DNA from: Apostichopus japonicus
Lineage: Eukaryota > Echinodermata > Holothuroidea > Aspidochirotida > Stichopodidae
Reading direction: 5' to 3'
Length of the DNA: 64,000 nt
NCBI RefSeq assembly: GCF_037975245.1
Contig: NC_092575.1
Coordinates: forward strand, 1,679,001-1,743,000
Position numbers and translations under genes: made by a program. The notes beneath the pieces are model-generated. The model did not search any database, was not told the DNA's origin, and was given only the letters and a program-made list of their open reading frames with translations. The number at the start of each line of letters is the position of its first letter. Position 1 is the first letter of the stretch. Positions 50,401 through 62,809 of the stretch are shown one piece after another.

Positions 50401-53400
50401 ACAGAAAAACCAAAACTAGCTTTAAAGTCATCTAGGAAGCTTCAGTTTGTTTAAATATCATTCAATTACACTTTTCAAGTTTCATCGGGGTTTTTTTTCC
50501 ATATTGACAACCAAGTTTGCTTTGTCAAACACAATTAACAATTTAAAAAAAATGGTAATAGTCTAAGAAACAATTAGCAAACTTCCTTTGTATTATCAAG
50601 ACTCTCTTTGTCTTTGCCATTTATTTGGAGGTTTCTCAGCAGTTCTGAAACAAGTGATGTCTGTAGTCGTCTGGAGCTTTCCAAAAATGAAATTTCTCAA
50701 TTAAGTTTAAATGCATTTCCTCACTTTGAAGAGGTAGGTCAGTGACTTATCTTGAGGTAGGCAACAAATCTGTTTAATAGGAATGACTCAAAAATTGATC
50801 GTGAGGTAGAAAGACTGAATTTCTCGTTGAAATTTCCCGGTTTTTATGCATTTCAGATGGTACAAGCAGATAAAAAACTCTGAATGGACATAAAATGCTT
50901 AATGATCATGGAGTTTAAGGTGATGCGCAAATTCACAGCTTTAACAATGAATTGACTGTCTTTTAAAATCAACAATTGTGAATGATTTGTTCCTCGTTTA
51001 ACGTTTTAAATTTGGTGATTTTATCCTGTTTTTATTGCTATTTTTGCCAACGTTTATTTTTGTTTTACCTTGTCCACTTATAGCTTTGATAACATCCCAT
51101 TTTACATAAATGTTTGAAATTGTTTATTGTTGATGTTCCTTCTCTCTTTCATCTCTCTCTCGCTCTCTGATCAATATTTTGACATTGAGTAGTTGCATTT
51201 GACCGTCTACGTACCTTTGATTATCTGACCGATCAGTTTTGACTTGCGTTGGCATTTTTGGAAATGTTTTATTTTATTAGCTGAGCCTCACAGTATAACT
51301 TGTAATTATTTCTCTGTTCTGCATGTTACTGTTACATTCCTTTCCCATACTGTAATTTACTAATGAATCCAGTGAAAGCTTAAAAACAGTTGCGTAAAAT
51401 TCTTTCATAACTTTTCACACAAACCATCATAAGCCATCATGTGTTTAAACATCTTACCCATGGAAGGTGAAAGCGTAACTTACTATTATTTCATTTAATA
51501 ATAATAATAATATAATATAATAAATAATTATATTATTAAATAATAATATAATATAATAATTATATTTATTTTAATTTCACTTCATGAAAGAATTTTTTTT
51601 TGAAATATGGATAACTCTTTTTATTATCATTAAATGTGTGTTGCACCAAGTCATTGAAAATTTCTTGTTGCACTTTTAAGGATTCTTAGTAGGTCCAGGA
51701 ATAAATCTCTCACAAGCCCAGAGAAGTGTTCAAGCATGAAAGATTCTATGTAAAAGTGTGACTTCCAATCTCGATATGACACCTCAGTTTAAAACTTTGT
51801 CCATATTATTTAAAGATGGCCGACATCTCATGTATTTTCATTCTGTGTACAACATATGGCCAGCTGCACACAAAGGCTGTCAGGGTTTCAAAACCACAAT
51901 ACTTTAAGCAAATGATATCATTTCATATCAGGACAAAATTGCCTGTGAATGCAGTTTCCATATAAAGCAGGTTATGAAAATGAAATTTCGTTTTTTAGAC
52001 TGGCATCATCTATATCTGAAATGAATGTTTCTTTAATATTATTAAAGCAATATTGCCATGGATAGAAATGTACACAAGAAAATTGGACAAAAATATAAAA
52101 GGACTGGATGTGAGTTCCTAGCTCCACCCTGAGTATAGAAAAACTACGCAGTCGTGTATCTACCTGTAGTGCCTTTTGGTGCTGTACCGAATCATCGGCC
52201 GTGCCTATCCATTGCGTACTATATTAAGACTGGGACAGTCTCACTATGTTTGTCCATTGTACAAGCAATGTACAATGTTAGTGTTACCAGTTTCTGTGTA
52301 CAGACATATTTGCTGAAGGAAACGTGGCCATCTTGTGAAACGATTTGTCTGAATTTGTAAATCTGGTCAGTGCATTTGTCTGTTGTTTATGCATGCTTGT
52401 TACTCTCTGGTGTATCCACAGACCTGGCGTACTCATCAGCTCCAAAGGTCAAGATGTTGTACTTTGTAAGTAACCCTGACTCCCACCTCCTCCCCCTCCT
52501 AACCCTCCCCTCCTCCCATGCACACATCAGCTTGCTTCTCATTCTACTAACAAGCATTTGTCAGCTTTCAAAAGTCCCTCTTCCTTCTAGCAAAGCTAAG
52601 AACTTTGTTCCCAAATAGAAATTTGGTGGATTTTTATATATATATGTCTTATTGACCCAAATAATATGGAAGAAATATAATAACATTTTATTGATTTAAT
52701 AGAAAGGCTCTTTGCCATCAAGTGAGCGGTTGAAGTTATTATCTGATTATACAATAATAGAAAAAAAAAACCAAGTTTGATCAATAATTCATTTATTTGT
52801 AATTAATTTTCTCCTTCTCCCTGCCTCTAACAAACACACACACAGCTACTAACAAGGTAGAAGCAGTGGTTTTAGTATCCGCACTTTGATCGCTAACAAA
52901 ATATTATGTTTGTGAAATGTCTTTGGAGAAAATTTACTTTGATGTATATTTAAATTGATAACATAGCAAAAATTTAATTATGACACCATACATGAGTGTT
53001 AAATATATCAAAGAAGAAACTTATTATTCAATTTGCATAAAATTGCATGAAAAAAAATAAAGTTTTGTCCAACTAGACATACTGTAAAATTTCAATTCTA
53101 AAAATACTCAATAATTCTGCAATTAATCAGTGATCAATTAACAATTAAGCTACATCTATAAAAAAATAAAAAAAATGAAAAAAGAAGGGGAGAAATGATT
53201 CCTGTTTGGGGTTATATTCTTAATTGGCACTTTTAACAGCAATCTGAGTTTGGTTGGCAATTTGCCCAATCCTAAGGACTTTAAAATGCAGAAAATCCAG
53301 CTTTTTTAATTAACAATCAACTTTGGATAATATAACCCTTTAACTTTAGCCACAGGATTATCCCTTTAAAATAAAAGTTCAGAGTGTGGCACACTCCTAG

Positions 53401-56400
53401 ATTATTTCAACGAAGATACTCTAGGGTAAAAAGAGAAATTGATATATGAATTTGGCTTCGTTCTCAAAAGTTTCGTCTCGGAAATTGCAAACTTGACTAC
53501 TCAAAGCTGATGTCCTACATTTTTATGAGGTTTTGGAGTCACAGAATTGATAAAATATTGCTTTAAAATCATAAAAAAATGGTAAATATTATATATGAGT
53601 TTCAAAATTACTAGACAAATACTAGAACAACTGGTGATGATAATTCTTCAAAAGAAACCACTTTTTCATGTTTTCTCAATATCTGAAACTGTCTCTCTCT
53701 TGTGCGATCTAATTTCTGCCCAGAAATTTAAGCTTAAAAAAGCTTTAAAACTTCTTTTCGCTTCCAAGGTTACTGTGCGTCCTCTTCCTGACACTGAGCA
53801 TGTTTGATTACTATGAGCAGACTTCTTTCCGAAGCCAAAAGCATTCTTATTTCTCACGTTTTTCGTTACTTCTGCCTCTGTTTGGATGACTATAATCTGT
53901 AATCAGCAGAATTGCTAGAAACCTAAATAAATCTAAAATACAGTGAAATGAACTAAAAAAAAAGTACTAGTACTACCATCAATGAGCTACAGTATGTTAC
54001 AGCACATTATACATAGCACATTTACATACTCTCCTTCGCCTTAGTCGTGTCATTGTGTACGCTATACTTCAACTTACTGTACGTTTGTAGATGTCTCAAT
54101 GTCTGCTATTCATTCGCTCGTCTTTTAAAAACCTATCCTTACTATTGGCTGGTTATTTAACCAGCAATTTGCATCTTGTTTGTGCATTTTTGTCATTTTC
54201 AGTTTAAGATTGGTAATTATGTATGTTGTCCGCATTCACTAGAGGTATAGTGTTTTACACCTAGCAGGTTTTCACGAGATGATGAGACATACATAAGTTG
54301 TTGATGAGGTAGGGGGAGGGGTGGGTGGGGGAGGTAGGGGGTGGGGGAGGGGAGGGTGGAGGCCGATGTTCTGGAAGTGTTAAGGGTGTCAATGGAATCT
54401 TTTCTTGTGAAGAATTTTCAAAACTTACAGACAATGAAATTTTGGAACAACTTATTTTTTTTTCAACACCTTGCAAAATCTTTTCTTCTGCTATTAACAA
54501 GGAAAATGCATACCAACACAAAGTGCGTTATAGTGTACTAGGAGGCTGTTACAGACAGTGTGCAAACAAGGTGTTGATATAGTACCTTAGGGAGAGGTGT
54601 TACTTTTCCAATACAGAATGAGTACTTGACATAGGGCCCGTGCTACTTTCATGTCAGACTTACCTAGTGCTGGTGCAGTGGTGCTGTAGTAATTTGAACA
54701 ATTTTAAGTCTAGACAGATATCTTCATTAAAATTACAGTTCAGAACATTCTTAAATAATAATGAAATGTGATTTGTACCGGCCTTTACCCCAGGCTCTGC
54801 GAAGAATAACATCTTAGTGTTCTTGTAGAAAAAGGTTACTTCTGGTTGGTCTAAATAGACTCAGAGGGTAAAGTCACGTATCTTCATAACTATCATTCCT
54901 CAGTAAAGACACACTCCAGTGTTAATTTCATTAAATTATATTTGTGTGGCAATTTGACAAGGGCCTGTTGATAGTTTATTATTTAACACAACTGCAGCTG
55001 TTCTTTTGAGCTACTGTAACCAACCAGGCAACCTCTACTAAATATTTATCTTGATTATATCATATTTAGCCATTTAACATCGTGGTTTGTTAAAATGTCA
55101 TTATTTCACCGTTTGACATATCTTTTCTGATACTAACGATCGCCGATACTAACGAGTGCACCCTTGTCTCCGCTTGCAATTTGGTGATTCTTTTGAGAGT
55201 AGTTGTTGCTCGGTTAGTAACTCACTTTTGCTGTGAAAATATGTGAAAAACAACTGATGATACCAATATTCATGATTAACCCTGTGTGCAACATTAACCG
55301 TTGGATAATAGTGCTTCTATGAATATTCACAAAGTTGTTGACAGCGGGTGTTGATTTTCTGATGTGAATGTTAACATAATTATTGTATTTATGATGGTTT
55401 CTCTATATTTGATGCGTATCCATCTAAATGTTTACATTTGCTCGCATAATTGTAAGTCTAATATATTCATAATGATGCATATTCATTTTGGAGGATGCTT
55501 GTTCCCATTCCATACATATCAAACTGAAATTAGTGGGATTTTATATATTTGTCCTTTTTCCCGCATCAAGTACATATATTGGAAAGTGCTGCCTGTGCCG
55601 AACATATTAACCTTTCTGCTTTTTGGTTTCAGGTGTTGTTAATTTAGCGATGTTTATAAGTACTAATTATGATGATATTCATGCTGCCTGTCCCTATTTC
55701 AAGTTTATTTACTTAATGAGAATGGCATTGGGTAATTTTGGTATCTCTGTGATTCAGAATGTTGAAAGTTTGAAATTTACAAATTCCCTTGATTTTATTG
55801 TAAACTATTTCCTACCTCTCTGGTATTTCGATGATACTTTCCTACTCTTTATCAAACACATCCTCAGTAGTGGATGATAGAGGTACTTGAGATAAGTTAC
55901 TGCCCCCCCCTTAACCCCCCCTGCCCATTTCATAAAGTTAAAAACTTTAGTTGAGGGTATAATTGAGTAAAAATCAAATTCATTTATACCAGTATATTAA
56001 AAAAATAGTCAGATTTTAAGTCTACATGAATATAACTGATTTGTGTGTAAATTGATGAGGTATTCTTGTTTTATACTATTTCTTCCTTATATTTATGTTT
56101 GGTTTTCAATTTAAATTACCCATACTTCTATCTTTGATCTTTGCTACCCATCTATTTCTTTTTAAACCATTTTGCATTCAGCTTGAATTCAATTGTCTGA
56201 GGTGATTTTTTTCTGCAGTGAGTTGATTTGTTATTTATAAGCTCTTTGGTGACAGTCTGAGATATTTCTAGATTTGTATTAGTCAGCGAAAAATACTAGA
56301 TCAATTTTTTTACCTTCGTTTGTCTACAGTTTTCCACTGTCGTGAGACTATGCTTTTTTGGGGCCTTTTAGTCAATTTCAGAGAATTACCATATGGTACC

Positions 56401-56847
56401 TCAATGTGACATTTTGTCTTTCATGATGATTACCTCTAACAAAAAACTTTTGAAAACTTTAAGCAGTTTTAGGATGTTCAGAATTGAGGGTCAGTTCCGA
56501 AGCTCGATGAACTGACCACACTTGTACCATCTTACGCTGAATATGCCAGCAATAAACCTTCACTATTTTGATATATTGAAGGTATGGTATACTCTCTCTC
56601 TACTTACCAAAAAAAATGATATCACGTGGTATGGATGATAGAGTTCCTTAACATGTCATTCCAGAGGGGGGGGGGGGGGGGGGAAGAGGGCTTGTTGAAG
56701 GAACAAACCTGTAAAATACACTTGCTAGAGGTCACGACGTGTCATTATATTACCAGGTTACACGTTTCTAGCTGTAATGCTTTCTGTGTTTTTGTCTCCC
56801 TCTGCAGAAGCAATGGCTTTTCATCTACGTCAAGTCTAGTGAGTTAG
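41491..56847 (+). CDS. TMEM30A: TMEM30A/CDC50A, P4-ATPase lipid-flippase beta subunit
   Basis: Exons 41491-41611, 46193-46326, 46976-47113, 47834-48050, 48646-48975, 49783-49948 and terminal 56808-56847 total 1146 nt (381 aa). The polar N-terminus is followed by a first membrane helix (exon 2, [18 protein letters not shown]). The large ectodomain carries many N-glycosylation sequons (NST, NGT, NNT, NKT, NIT, NES) and the family signatures [30 protein letters not shown] and [14 protein letters not shown]. The second helix is in exon 6 ([20 protein letters not shown]), just after [10 protein letters not shown]. Family role: CDC50 subunits pair with P4-ATPases so that these leave the ER and flip aminophospholipids. 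The last exon ([12 protein letters not shown], stop) is chosen because a short serine-rich tail parallels the vertebrate C-terminus; two other in-phase terminal exons are possible, so the C-terminus is the least certain part. Confidence 0.93.
42265..42290 (+). repeat. Poly(T) run in TMEM30A intron 1
   Basis: About 23 consecutive T. It may be the tail of a minus-strand retroelement or a simple homopolymer; no element could be defined next to it. Confidence 0.7.
45163..45975. mobile_element. TTAA-flanked nonautonomous DNA transposon in TMEM30A intron 1
   Basis: The ends AGCAGCATTTTGCGT (45163) and ACACAAAATGCTGCT (45961-45975) are inverted repeats with one mismatch in 15. Each is bordered by TTAA (45159-45162 and 45976-45979), the target preferred by piggyBac and Kolobok families. 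The interior holds two diverged direct copies of a 220-245 bp module, starting GCATTTTGCGTT at 45167 and 45409 and ending CTAGTTTGAATTC then CCAATCAG. No transposase is present, and the superfamily cannot be fixed from the ends alone. Confidence 0.8.
51496..51569. repeat. AT/AAT-rich microsatellite
   Basis: About 74 bases made only of A and T, mostly AAT and TAAT units, in the last TMEM30A intron. Confidence 0.9.
54310..54362 (+). repeat. G-rich tract with quadruplex potential
   Basis: At least seven runs of three or more G separated by short A/T loops within about 50 bases on the transcribed gene's coding strand, satisfying the usual G3N1-7 quadruplex pattern. In the last TMEM30A intron. 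Confidence 0.8.
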
Positions 56848-58840
56848 CTAGAGGTAGGTCACAGCTGACTAGACTACGATAGGTCTACAGGGATTAATGT
56901 TAAAATGCTCTATATTCTACTGAGAAGATGAGGGACACCACAGAGAGAGGGAGAACGGAAAAAGAAAACAAAACAGAACACATATTTATTGAGGGATATT
57001 TAAAGGAAGCCTCTCGTTTGTTTATGTCTGCTGAAAGTGTGGTCTGGGCTGTCTTGGAAAACCTAGAGTAGTGAATTAAGATATACCAGGTTTTTACTCT
57101 TGAGTTGAAATGGATATTACAGTTACCAGATAGGGGGGAGGGGGAGCGAATGATGGGTAATGTAATGGTTAAATTCAGGGAGAATTTTTGAGTTTGTGAG
57201 AGTCATCATTAATTCATGCCTCGTCTTTGCGACTATTAGGTGAACCCAATTTATTTTTAGAGTATCTCACCTTATTTGTAGCAGCGCCATGAAAACTTAC
57301 TCTTTTTAAGTATTGTGCATCCAAACAGGGTCAATGTCTCCCAAAATGGAGACAATTTATACTGTATTTTTCTCCTGGTATATATTGGTATATACATATA
57401 TATATTTGAAAGGACATAATTTGGGAAAAGTTCTGTCAAAATTGCTTGGCCCGCATACTTTTACACAAAATTGCTTGGTGTCTAAAGACTTGCATTTAAC
57501 TACTGTAGTATTGTACTTATGTATCACCGTAAAGGCAGTCGAGGGAAATACAGCAAATGTGTATGGTACTTATCCATAAACAAAAGTATTATGAGAAATG
57601 TGCATTGTTGTTTGGGGGGGCAGTGTGGTAGAGGTAAAGGGTGGAAAAGTTTGGAAATTTTATCCACTCTAAGAGAATACAGGTTCTTTTACTTCCCATC
57701 CCTATGAAATGCACAAACCATGAACTATCGAAAAGTCTGGAAACTTTTCATACCTCAAAGTGAGAAAATGTTATCTGTTCAAAAATATTGTATCAGCTTT
57801 CCTTCCATATGAGATGTGTTTGTCACTTCCTTCAAGTTGCATTTCAAATAACTTTATTGGATATGTGTTAACAAAAAATATAAAACAAAACATTCCCTCC
57901 TGTGAAGGCACTTAGTATTGTTACAGTATCATTTCTCCCATTTTGAAGATAAATGTATATTACTATACTTTGTTACCATTCATTTGGGGGGGGGGGGGGG
58001 GGTCGGAGGGGTCGGGGGGTTTGGTAGCAAGGGGATATAGTTGGATGTGAAAAGAAGTATGGTGATGGGGGTATTGCAAAATTTGATGAGTGTGTGCATT
58101 TAGTCTTACATTTATGTTTATTGTTTTCTTTCTAATCACATTCAATTATGTATAAAGTGCAATTATTTAGTTTTGTCATGGTGGTAGGTTTATACCAATA
58201 ATGTTTGTCGCTTTCCACCGACTTTTTGAAAGAAGTGTTTCTTGATATATATATTTAGGCTTCAGAAACTGATTACTAATAGCACCTCATCGATCTTTTA
58301 GTTATGCTCCTTCGGCAAGAAACCTTCACAACTGTAAAATTTAATGAAAAAATGTGAATATAGATTATATTATGAACTGTTATTGCATTTCATAATCATG
58401 TTTGGTTTATCCCTTTGTATTTGTCAAGGTAGGGGTTTGGTTCGTTTGTTCATAGGGTCATTGGCTAGTGACAGGGTCATGTTGTTTCAAGATGATATAT
58501 GGAAAAAACATGCAGCTATTGCTAGCAATTAAACACTGCATGTTTAAGAGTTTGTTCATTCCTGGAGATGCAATTTTTGAATTTGGGATAACTGCACAAA
58601 CAGTAGACATCAATTTCATGCTCAGTGTTAGTGAAATCATCCTGGACAGAAGATGGGCAATTCTACTATTTGCTTTTCTATATATAATGTGATCTTTACT
58701 TATTCAAAAATGTGGATAACATCTACATTGTGCATGAAACTTTGATCCACATTTACCCCTAACAGCTAAATGAATACCAAAACCCATTTCTATTAAAATG
58801 TTATCACTGCCTTCTGTTTGTCTGTTATGACTGATTTTGC

Positions 58841-58921
58841 ATAAATTTGCATAATTTATGATCTTTTGAAAATTTGCATAATTTATGATCTTGCATAATT
58901 TTGTATCCTGCATAATGCATT
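58841..58921. repeat. Short tandem repeat of TTGCATAATTTATGATC
   Basis: The word TTTGCATAATTTATGATC occurs twice in a row (near 58848 and 58874), with partial copies before and after. Confidence 0.7.
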
Positions 58922-59940
58922 TGTTTCCACAGACTGTTACTTAATTTGGAGATAAGTTCTACTCCTGGCATGCTACCATGGTATGTTTCAAAACAAAGCA
59001 AACCAGTGACTGAACTGTAGGTGGGCTCCCATCAGTGTCAAGGAAATAACAGATTATTATCATTCTTTAATTTACTACAGGTTCAAATGGAAGCAACCTT
59101 TTACTCCCTTCCCCTAATTATCAGATAAGCTTTCAACTTTTATAGATATTGTCATGTAATTATTTTGTTTACTTTGGTAATTGTATATTAATCTATTTTC
59201 TTCTATTTCTATGTGCAAATAGTCAGAAATGTTATTAAATAAATTAGAAAAAATAATATCACATGATTTCATTATTTGCTCTCTATCAGTGCAGCAAGGG
59301 AATTTGGGGAGGAAGGGAGTGACAGCAGCTAAGAATATCCTCTATTTGACTAATTGGTTTGTGTAGAGGGTTCCATCTGGTGGGAGAGGAGTAAAAATTT
59401 CAAGGGACAGTGGGACATGTGGCTTGGAGCAGGAAACCACAAAATCACCTTAGAACAAAATGAATCCTCTGTGCATTGTACCAAAAATTCCAGTATTTGG
59501 TTGCTTTTTCAACAAATGTCATAATTTATCACCAAAAGGGCACCTTTAAATATACAAAAAATGGAAAAAGGGACTATAACACAATAGAGCACTATTGAGG
59601 TTTGTCACAAAACTGGAGGGATAATATGACAGATATTTTTGGACCAATTTTTAAATTGAAGATATCAAATGAGGGCAGCAAACTAGAATTACATGAGCTG
59701 AAAATTTCATGCCAAAGAAAAAAGGGTTTGTCTTTTCCCCACTTCGAAAATATACTGTACTATGAGAGATCTAACTGCAAGAGAACATGTTATATAGTAT
59801 ACTCCCAAACCACTCCCAAACAAAACTCAAATTATCGATGAGAGAAACTTAAATAACCAACTCAACAAAATGAGATGAAATTTACTGACCATTTTTAATC
59901 AATCTTGAAATCATACAAACTCTTTCTTATAAGTCTCTTA

Positions 59941-60026
59941 ACATCAATGAGGTGACATTAATGAGGTTACATTAATGAGGTGACATCAATGAGGTGACAT
60001 TAATGAGGTAACATTAATGAGGTTAT
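59941..60026. repeat. 14-bp minisatellite, six copies
   Basis: Unit ACATTAATGAGGTG, with variants ACATCAAT and GAGGTT or GAGGTA. About six head-to-tail copies. Confidence 0.9.
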
Positions 60027-60255
60027 GTTTCTTGGCAAGGTCATCAGCTTGTAGCACTTTATTACAAAAAACCTTTCAACTGCTGTCAGTTCAATTGCTT
60101 TCAAGCATTACATAAAAGTACAGTTTCATCAAACAGTTTCTAAACAGACCATATTTAACTGCAGTGGATTCATCTAGCACACCTCCCGCCCCCCTCCCCT
60201 CCAACATCCCCTTACACAAGTTCAAGGTGGTTTATATGAATGCTTCTAGGGCTTA

Positions 60256-60562
60256 CAGGGGCGTCGGAAGCTATTTTGGATTGGTACTGCAGATCAGAGT
60301 GTGGTTATCTATCATAATTATCGAGGGGGCGTTTAGCAGGTCAAACTACGCTACGTGCCACAATGGTCGGGGCGTAGCATAATGGAGAAAATTTTGAAAA
60401 AATGTCTCCCAGATTGCAGGAAATGGCACTTCCTGAGCTTGAAAACAAGACCCCTGCCACCCGATTAATCTTCTGAAACACATTTTGAAGTATGTTTCAC
60501 TTTGGTTCTCTATATTTTTTTTTTTTTTTTTGGAGCTGTGAATACCGGCTCCGACGCCCCTG
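60256..60562. mobile_element. 307-bp miniature DNA transposon (MITE), same group as 22322-24120
   Basis: The ends CAGGGGCGTCGG (60256-60267) and CCGACGCCCCTG (60551-60562) are perfect 12-bp inverted repeats; pairing extends further with a mismatch. Flanks GCTTA and GGTTA match at 4 of 5 positions, consistent with a 5-bp target duplication. Inside, GGAAATGGCACTTCCTGAGC (near 60419) matches GGAAATGGCACTTCTCGGGC in the composite element near 22443, linking the two. No coding capacity. Confidence 0.75.
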
Positions 60563-61068
60563 GGTTATGGGCAAGCATGTGATACCTTGGAGCTCTAGAA
60601 GATGTCGATCAGGCAATGGTGACAATGTTGTATCTATTATGGTTAATTACAGTGGTTGTCTGTGTGAGAACTGAATATCACTCATGGGATGTTCTTTGCA
60701 GGAGAATACTGTACATCTGACCGTTGGCTGAGCAAGCATACTGTCTGGCACGAATATTCATAAATTGAGATCTTGCTACTGAGTATGGTACCAATTATAT
60801 GTCCAGATCTATGAGATATCTTCAGAATATCAAGATGTCGAACAGCTAGTGCTAGACATTTCCGTCAAATACACCAGGCATAATGGTTAACATTCCTTTC
60901 AAGTCATCTTTTTTCATACTGAAATGTGAGAAATGAAGAGAAAAGAATGTTTCTTTAAATACATCAAATCATAGCACTTTAATAGGGTAATTGTCAAATG
61001 AATCAGTGAGTTTTTGCTGAGCCAATTGGTGTGTTCACCAAATGGTCTAATAATTACTGCTAATTCCA

Positions 61069-61165
61069 TTATTATTATTATTATTTTTATCATGGTTCCT
61101 TATATAGCGCAAATACTATCAAATATATATATTCATACGCGCTTTACATGATGAAGAATAAAACA
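61069..61165. repeat. ATATAGCGC...GCGCTTTACA repeat fragment with ATT microsatellite
   Basis: An ATT run followed by CTTATATAGCGCAAATAC and, 40 bp on, CGCGCTTTACATGATGAAG. This arrangement recurs in many invertebrate genomes as the tail of short repeats, probably LINE or SINE derived; family assignment is a guess. Confidence 0.4.
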
Positions 61166-61905
61166 ATCAATCATAAGAAAGAATCAAAAAACAAATAAAA
61201 TCAAGTTAAACATTGGAGTTTAAACAAAAACAATTGTCAGCTACTGTACAGTAACTTTTTTTTTTTTTGCATAAGTAATGATCAAATGGCAATTTAAATC
61301 AAATCAGATAATTTATAAGTATTTCCAATCCTTTTTTCTCTTAGTTAAATTTATGCATCTTTACTTTATATGTATATATAGCCAAGCTAGTGTAATACAT
61401 TTATGGAAGTTTAGTGTCAAATTGTATCAGATGCAAAAAAGCTGCAGGCCTTCAAATGTTGAAAAGCTTTAAATTTCCATAATGTTTCAGTCAACTATAC
61501 AAATTTCTCAGCCACTGAGCAATGGGTCAAGTATGTGTTGTTTAAACAAGCATCCACAGCAACAATGAAAATACTTATCAAATATGTTTGGTGATTAAAG
61601 TTTGGCAGCCATTTTGGATTCGCCTAGCATAATAGCATATTTGCCAATCCTACAGTAGGCCTATGCTGTATCACTTAATGTCAAATTGTCACATTTACAT
61701 CCATATGAATAACCTAGTGTTAAAGAACATTCCTTGCAAGTTCATATCATTAAATCAACAATGGGAGCTTCAAATTATAAGTAATCTTTACAACATACAG
61801 TGTACTATGTTGTCAGCTCAGACAAGTTACACAGCCAGTGAAATCTTTCAGAGTAATACGGTTGCATTAGTATTGCATCCAAAGAATCAAAGATATTGCA
61901 AATTT

Positions 61906-62809
61906 TCAAACCTTTTTTAAAATCCACTCTGCATCCTCTAAAGATTTATGAATGATTTCGGTCACTCTTTCTGGATCAGGTTCGTCCACATGACTATTAA
62001 AGCCCTGCACATGTTGAAACCAAAACCAATGCAAACGAGAAGAAAATTATACATGGAGAGAGAAATATAATTGAAATGATTGAGAAATGAACTGTCAATC
62101 AAATGCCCTTCAGAGATCAGGATCAAAAGGGATATACTGTATACAGTATGTCCAGTTTATTAAAAAAATACTTCACACAAACTGCATCGCTTCCCTTAAA
62201 CAGAGTAGTGCCCCCATATGACCACAGTTACCTGCAATTTGGCCAAATTGTCACGTAAGATGTTTTTGGAAAAAAGATTGAACAGTCACTGAACCTCGAC
62301 CCCCACCCCACCCCACCCCAACCCCCTCTGCAAATTCAAACCCCAGATAATCAGGAATTTGATTTGAACTGAAGTGCTGGCCCCAGTATATTGCATGATA
62401 CCAGTAACTCCACATGGTGCAATTGGGGTTAATATATGAAGTGACTCATGGCATGCTCATGTAGCATAATTGTACAGTTTCTTCACCCACTGACCTACTG
62501 TAGTATGTCACACTCACAAAATAACAATCAAACTTGGGCTACAATGGTTTAGTTTCAAAACGGATATGGACCAATTTGATAAGTACCACGATGCTTGTCA
62601 CATGAACTAAATTCTTGCCAGTTTCTGTAATGTCTAATACTAGTAATGGTTATACAAGTTATAGTACCGTTATAAAACATAAGCCTACGTACCTGTCGTA
62701 TGTAGTGCTTGTAATGGTCTTGAACATTTGTTGGAAGCTTCTCACATGTTCGAAACAAATGTTTGTACAACTGGCGGACAGTTGTGATCTGTTTTGCGAC
62801 AGATATCAT
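61906..62809 (-). CDS. LYRM9: LYR motif-containing protein 9-like (mitochondrial LYR family)
   Basis: Two exons: 62809-62693 (39 aa) and 62004-61906 (32 aa plus stop), joined in phase 0; 71 aa in all (human LYRM9 is 78). Exon 1 has QLYKHLFRTCEKLPTNVQDH and then YKHYIRQ, matching the vertebrate pattern LYRYLLRCC...LPT...QQHYKHAVRQ. Exon 2 has DEPDPERVTEIIHKSLEDAE then WILKK, matching [22 protein letters not shown]. The tripeptide is LYK rather than LYR. LYR proteins are small mitochondrial factors that bind acyl-ACP and assist Fe-S or respiratory-complex assembly; LYRM9's own role is not well defined. An upstream in-frame ATG at 62857 would add 16 hydrophobic residues and could be the true start. 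If the AAG|GTTTGA donor at the end of exon 2 is used, a third exon is possible. Convergent with TMEM30A. Confidence 0.88.

Larger units (their letters stand above)
49949..56807. other. Last intron of TMEM30A (6.9 kb), no other gene seen
   Basis: AT-rich with simple repeats: an AT/AAT microsatellite at 51496-51569, a G-rich tract at 54310-54360 and an 18-base G run at 56666-56683. Two splice-acceptor-preceded short frames in the TMEM30A phase (near 50630 and 52433) are possible alternative last exons. Confidence 0.55.
56848..61905. other. Convergent 3' region of TMEM30A and LYRM9
   Basis: No exon is recognised beyond the TMEM30A stop until LYRM9 on the other strand. It probably holds the TMEM30A 3' UTR. 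Contents are a 17-base G run (57986-58002), a TTTGCATAAT repeat cluster, a minisatellite, a MITE and a GCGC-type repeat fragment, listed separately. Confidence 0.5.
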
